The translations under genes and the position numbers were made by a program. From contig BPGE01000001.1 in assembly GCA_026002875.1 (NCBI GenBank), forward strand, positions 248,001 to 312,000: a stretch of DNA of 64,000 nt, read 5' to 3'. This DNA is from Bryobacteraceae bacterium. GTDB lineage: Bacteria; Acidobacteriota; Terriglobia; Bryobacterales; Bryobacteraceae. Below the pieces are notes generated by a model. That model did not search any database. It saw nothing but the letters and a program-made list of their open reading frames with translations, and was not told where the DNA came from. Positions 62,085 to 64,000 of this stretch are shown piece by piece; the stretch's first letter is position 1, and each line of letters opens with the position of its first letter.

Positions 62085-64000
62085 TCAGTCGCGCCGGAAT
62101 CGCGCCAGGCGCAGGCTGTTGGTCACTACTGACACGGAGCTCAGGCTCATTGCCGCGGCGGCGAGGATCGGATTCAGATGGCCCGCGGCGGCCACGGGGA
62201 TCATGATCACGTTGTAGACGAACGCCCAGAACAGGTTCTGCCGCATCACGCGCACGGCGCGCCGCGCCAGCAGCAGAGCCGCAGGCACAAGCCGGAGCTG
62301 AGCCCGGACGAGCGTGACATCGCTGGACGCGGCGGCGACATCCGCACCGGCGGCCATGGCGATGCCCGCGCCCGCCGCAGCCAGCGCCGGAGCATCGTTG
62401 ATGCCGTCGCCGACCATGGCCACCTGCGCGCCTTCGCGCTTCAGCTTCTCGATGAAGGCGAGTTTTCCCTCCGGCAACACGCCCGCTTCCACCTCATCGA
62501 TCCCCGCCTGCCTCGCGATGGCGCGCGCAGCGGGCTCGGCGTCGCCGGTGAGCATGGCCACGCGCAGCCCCATGCGCCGGAGTTCCTCCACCGTCACGCG
62601 CGCATCGGCGCGCAGCGTGTCCGCGAGCAGAAACACGCCGGCGAAGCGCCCGTCGATGGCGAGCCAGAGCTCGGTTTCGCCGGCGGCGCGGGTTTCCTGA
62701 GGCGGCAGTTCGACGCCGCGTTCCGCCAGCAGATCGCGCCTGCCGATCAGCACTGCGCGGGACTCGACGGCGCCCTCCGCGCCGCGTCCGGGCAGCGCCC
62801 GGAATCCGGCCACCGGCGGCAGCGGCAGGGCTGCATACCGAACCACGGCGCGTGCCAGGGGATGTTCGCTCGCCTGTTCAACGGCAGCCGCCAGCCGCAG
62901 GGCCTCCGCGGCATCGGCGTCCGGCGCGGGCAGGAATGCGCGCACCTCGGGGCGCCCTTCCGTCAGCGTGCCGGTCTTGTCGAACACGACCGTGTCGGCC
63001 TTTGAGAGCCGTTCCAGCGCCTCTCCATTGCGGAACAGGATGCCCGCCTGCGCGGCGCGCCCGGTGGCGGCGAGCACGGCTGCCGGCACGGCAAGCCCCA
63101 TGGCGCAAGGACAGGCGACGATCAGCACGGCTACGGCTGCGGGAAATGAACCGGTGATGAAATACGACAGCGCGGCGATGGCCGCCACCACCGGCACAAA
63201 CACGGCAGCCACGCGGTCCGCCATGCGCTGGATGGGCGCCTTGGACGCCTGTGCGTCGCGCAGCAGGCGGAGGATGCGTTCCAGTTCGGTCTCGCCGCCC
63301 ACGGCGGTGGCGCGATACACGAGCCGGCCTTCGACGTTCAGCGTGCCGCCGGAGACGCGCGAGCCGGGCGCCTTCTCCACGGGCAGAGGCTCTCCGGTGA
63401 GCATCGATTCGTCCACGCTGGATGCGCCCTCGATGACGACGCCATCGGCGGCGATGCGCTCTCCGGGGCGCGAGACGACGAGATCGCCCGCGTGCAGCTC
63501 ACTCACAGGGATCTCTGTCTCTTCGCCATTGCGCAGTACGCGGGCGGTCTCCGGCTCGAGCCGCGCCAGAGCGGCCAGGGCTTCCGATGTCTTCCGCCGC
63601 GCGCGCGCTTCCAGCGCGTTGCCCGCCAGCACGAAGGCGATGATGAAGATGACGGATTCGAAGTAAGGCTCGTGAGGCGAAGCGAGCGAGTAGAGAAACG
63701 CCGCGCCCGTGCCCAGCGCCACCAGCGTGTTCATGTCGGCCGTTTTGTGGCGCAGCGCCGCCCATGCCTTCGTGTAGAACCGGCGCCCCGCCCAGGCCAT
63801 GACGAGCACGCTGAGCGCGATCAGCCACGGGCGCGCCCACGGTTCGTGGTGCCAGGGCATCGTGGCCATGGCCGCCGCGCCGCAGGCCAGCGCCACCGCC
63901 GCGCGCAGGCGCAGGCGGCGGTACTCGGCCAGTTCATCTTCGTCATGCCGCCGCTGCTCTTCGGCGATGGAGCGGGAAGGCGGCGGCAATTCAGATTCGT
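62085..64000 (-). CDS. Copper-type P1B ATPase (5' truncated)
   Basis: About 640 residues visible; the frame is still open at the right edge, so the start and any N-terminal HMA domain lie outside the window. Features: several membrane helices, the actuator TGEP loop ([14 protein letters not shown]), the metal-site CPC in [12 protein letters not shown], phosphorylation DKTGTLTEG, the His-Pro motif SEHPLARA, the ATP-binding [10 protein letters not shown], and the C-terminal YN and [15 protein letters not shown] segments that mark Cu(I) pumps of the P1B-1 group. Likely exports copper to the periplasm. Convergent with the hydrolase gene, 24 nt apart. Confidence 0.93.
   Translation of the reverse strand, partial: ESELPPPSRSIAEEQRRHDEDELAEYRRLRLRAAVALACGAAAMATMPWHHEPWARPWLIALSVLVMAWAGRRFYTKAWAALRHKTADMNTLVALGTGAAFLYSLASPHEPYFESVIFIIAFVLAGNALEARARRKTSEALAALARLEPETARVLRNGEETEIPVSELHAGDLVVSRPGERIAADGVVIEGASSVDESMLTGEPLPVEKAPGSRVSGGTLNVEGRLVYRATAVGGETELERILRLLRDAQASKAPIQRMADRVAAVFVPVVAAIAALSYFITGSFPAAVAVLIVACPCAMGLAVPAAVLAATGRAAQAGILFRNGEALERLSKADTVVFDKTGTLTEGRPEVRAFLPAPDADAAEALRLAAAVEQASEHPLARAVVRYAALPLPPVAGFRALPGRGAEGAVESRAVLIGRRDLLAERGVELPPQETRAAGETELWLAIDGRFAGVFLLADTLRADARVTVEELRRMGLRVAMLTGDAEPAARAIARQAGIDEVEAGVLPEGKLAFIEKLKREGAQVAMVGDGINDAPALAAAGAGIAMAAGADVAAASSDVTLVRAQLRLVPAALLLARRAVRVMRQNLFWAFVYNVIMIPVAAAGHLNPILAAAAMSLSSVSVVTNSLRLARFRRD

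Overview
The window looks like a chromosomal segment of a GC-rich, Gram-negative heterotroph, most likely an Acidobacteriota member of the Solibacter/Bryobacter type. This is inferred from gene families and style: a giant TonB-dependent receptor with a carboxypeptidase-regulatory front end, a TonB with a long cytosolic N-terminus, a DUF1080 protein, a Gfo/Idh/MocA - enolase-superfamily - PmoA (DUF6807) operon, a GH78-like enzyme, a membrane-anchored HTH protein, a tricorn protease and several small secreted proteins of unknown function. No rRNA, tRNA, insertion sequence or phage gene was seen. The genes at both edges (TonB-dependent receptor, copper-type P-ATPase) are cut by the window.

Layout. 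1-13 kb: receptor, then on the minus strand fumarase, an HlyD-like adaptor, etfA-etfB, fabF and acpP (energy and fatty-acid metabolism), followed by an esterase, a membrane protein, an S1/P1 nuclease and TonB. 13-24 kb: a GH78-like secreted glycosidase and a complete six-gene type III-B CRISPR effector operon (cmr1-cmr2/cas10-cmr3-cmr4-cmr5-cmr6, minus strand), with no CRISPR array, cas6, cas1/cas2 or recognisable cyclic-oligoadenylate effector beside it. 24-31 kb: phosphofructokinase, DUF1080 protein, a TPR protein, miaA, a small secreted protein and fabI. 31-37 kb: a parallel beta-helix protein, a small protein/ARPP-1 pair, a secreted PCRLVDTR-type protein, and a 1.07-kb array of about 240-bp G-rich tandem repeats. 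37-49 kb: DsbA-like protein, M28 peptidase, the oxidoreductase/enolase/PmoA operon, a DUF481 protein, an HTH-membrane-sensor protein, pckA and an aspartate aminotransferase. 49-64 kb: tricorn protease, orphan ABC ATPase, methyltransferase, pepA, smpB, a secretin-cohesin fusion with two pseudopilins, a secreted hydrolase and the P-ATPase.

How the parts fit. The receptor and TonB, secreted glycosidase and beta-helix proteins, and the dehydrogenase/enolase operon suggest uptake and oxidation of plant or microbial polysaccharide products. Fumarase, Etf, PckA and Pfk are central-metabolism genes scattered among them. The Cmr complex appears able to cleave RNA (Cmr4 Asp28) and to make cyclic oligoadenylate (Cas10 GGDD), but must obtain crRNA and effectors from elsewhere.

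Points that stand out are the tandem repeat array, whose main hairpin is kept with a completely different stem sequence in the last copy; a 14-bp palindrome upstream of cmr1; a three-fold repeat in the cytosolic part of TonB; a 16-bp palindrome covering the ribosome binding site of the HTH-sensor gene; an inverted repeat abutting the -10 box of the sugar operon; and at least eight genes whose -10 box lies only 6-9 nt from the start codon, suggesting common leaderless transcription.
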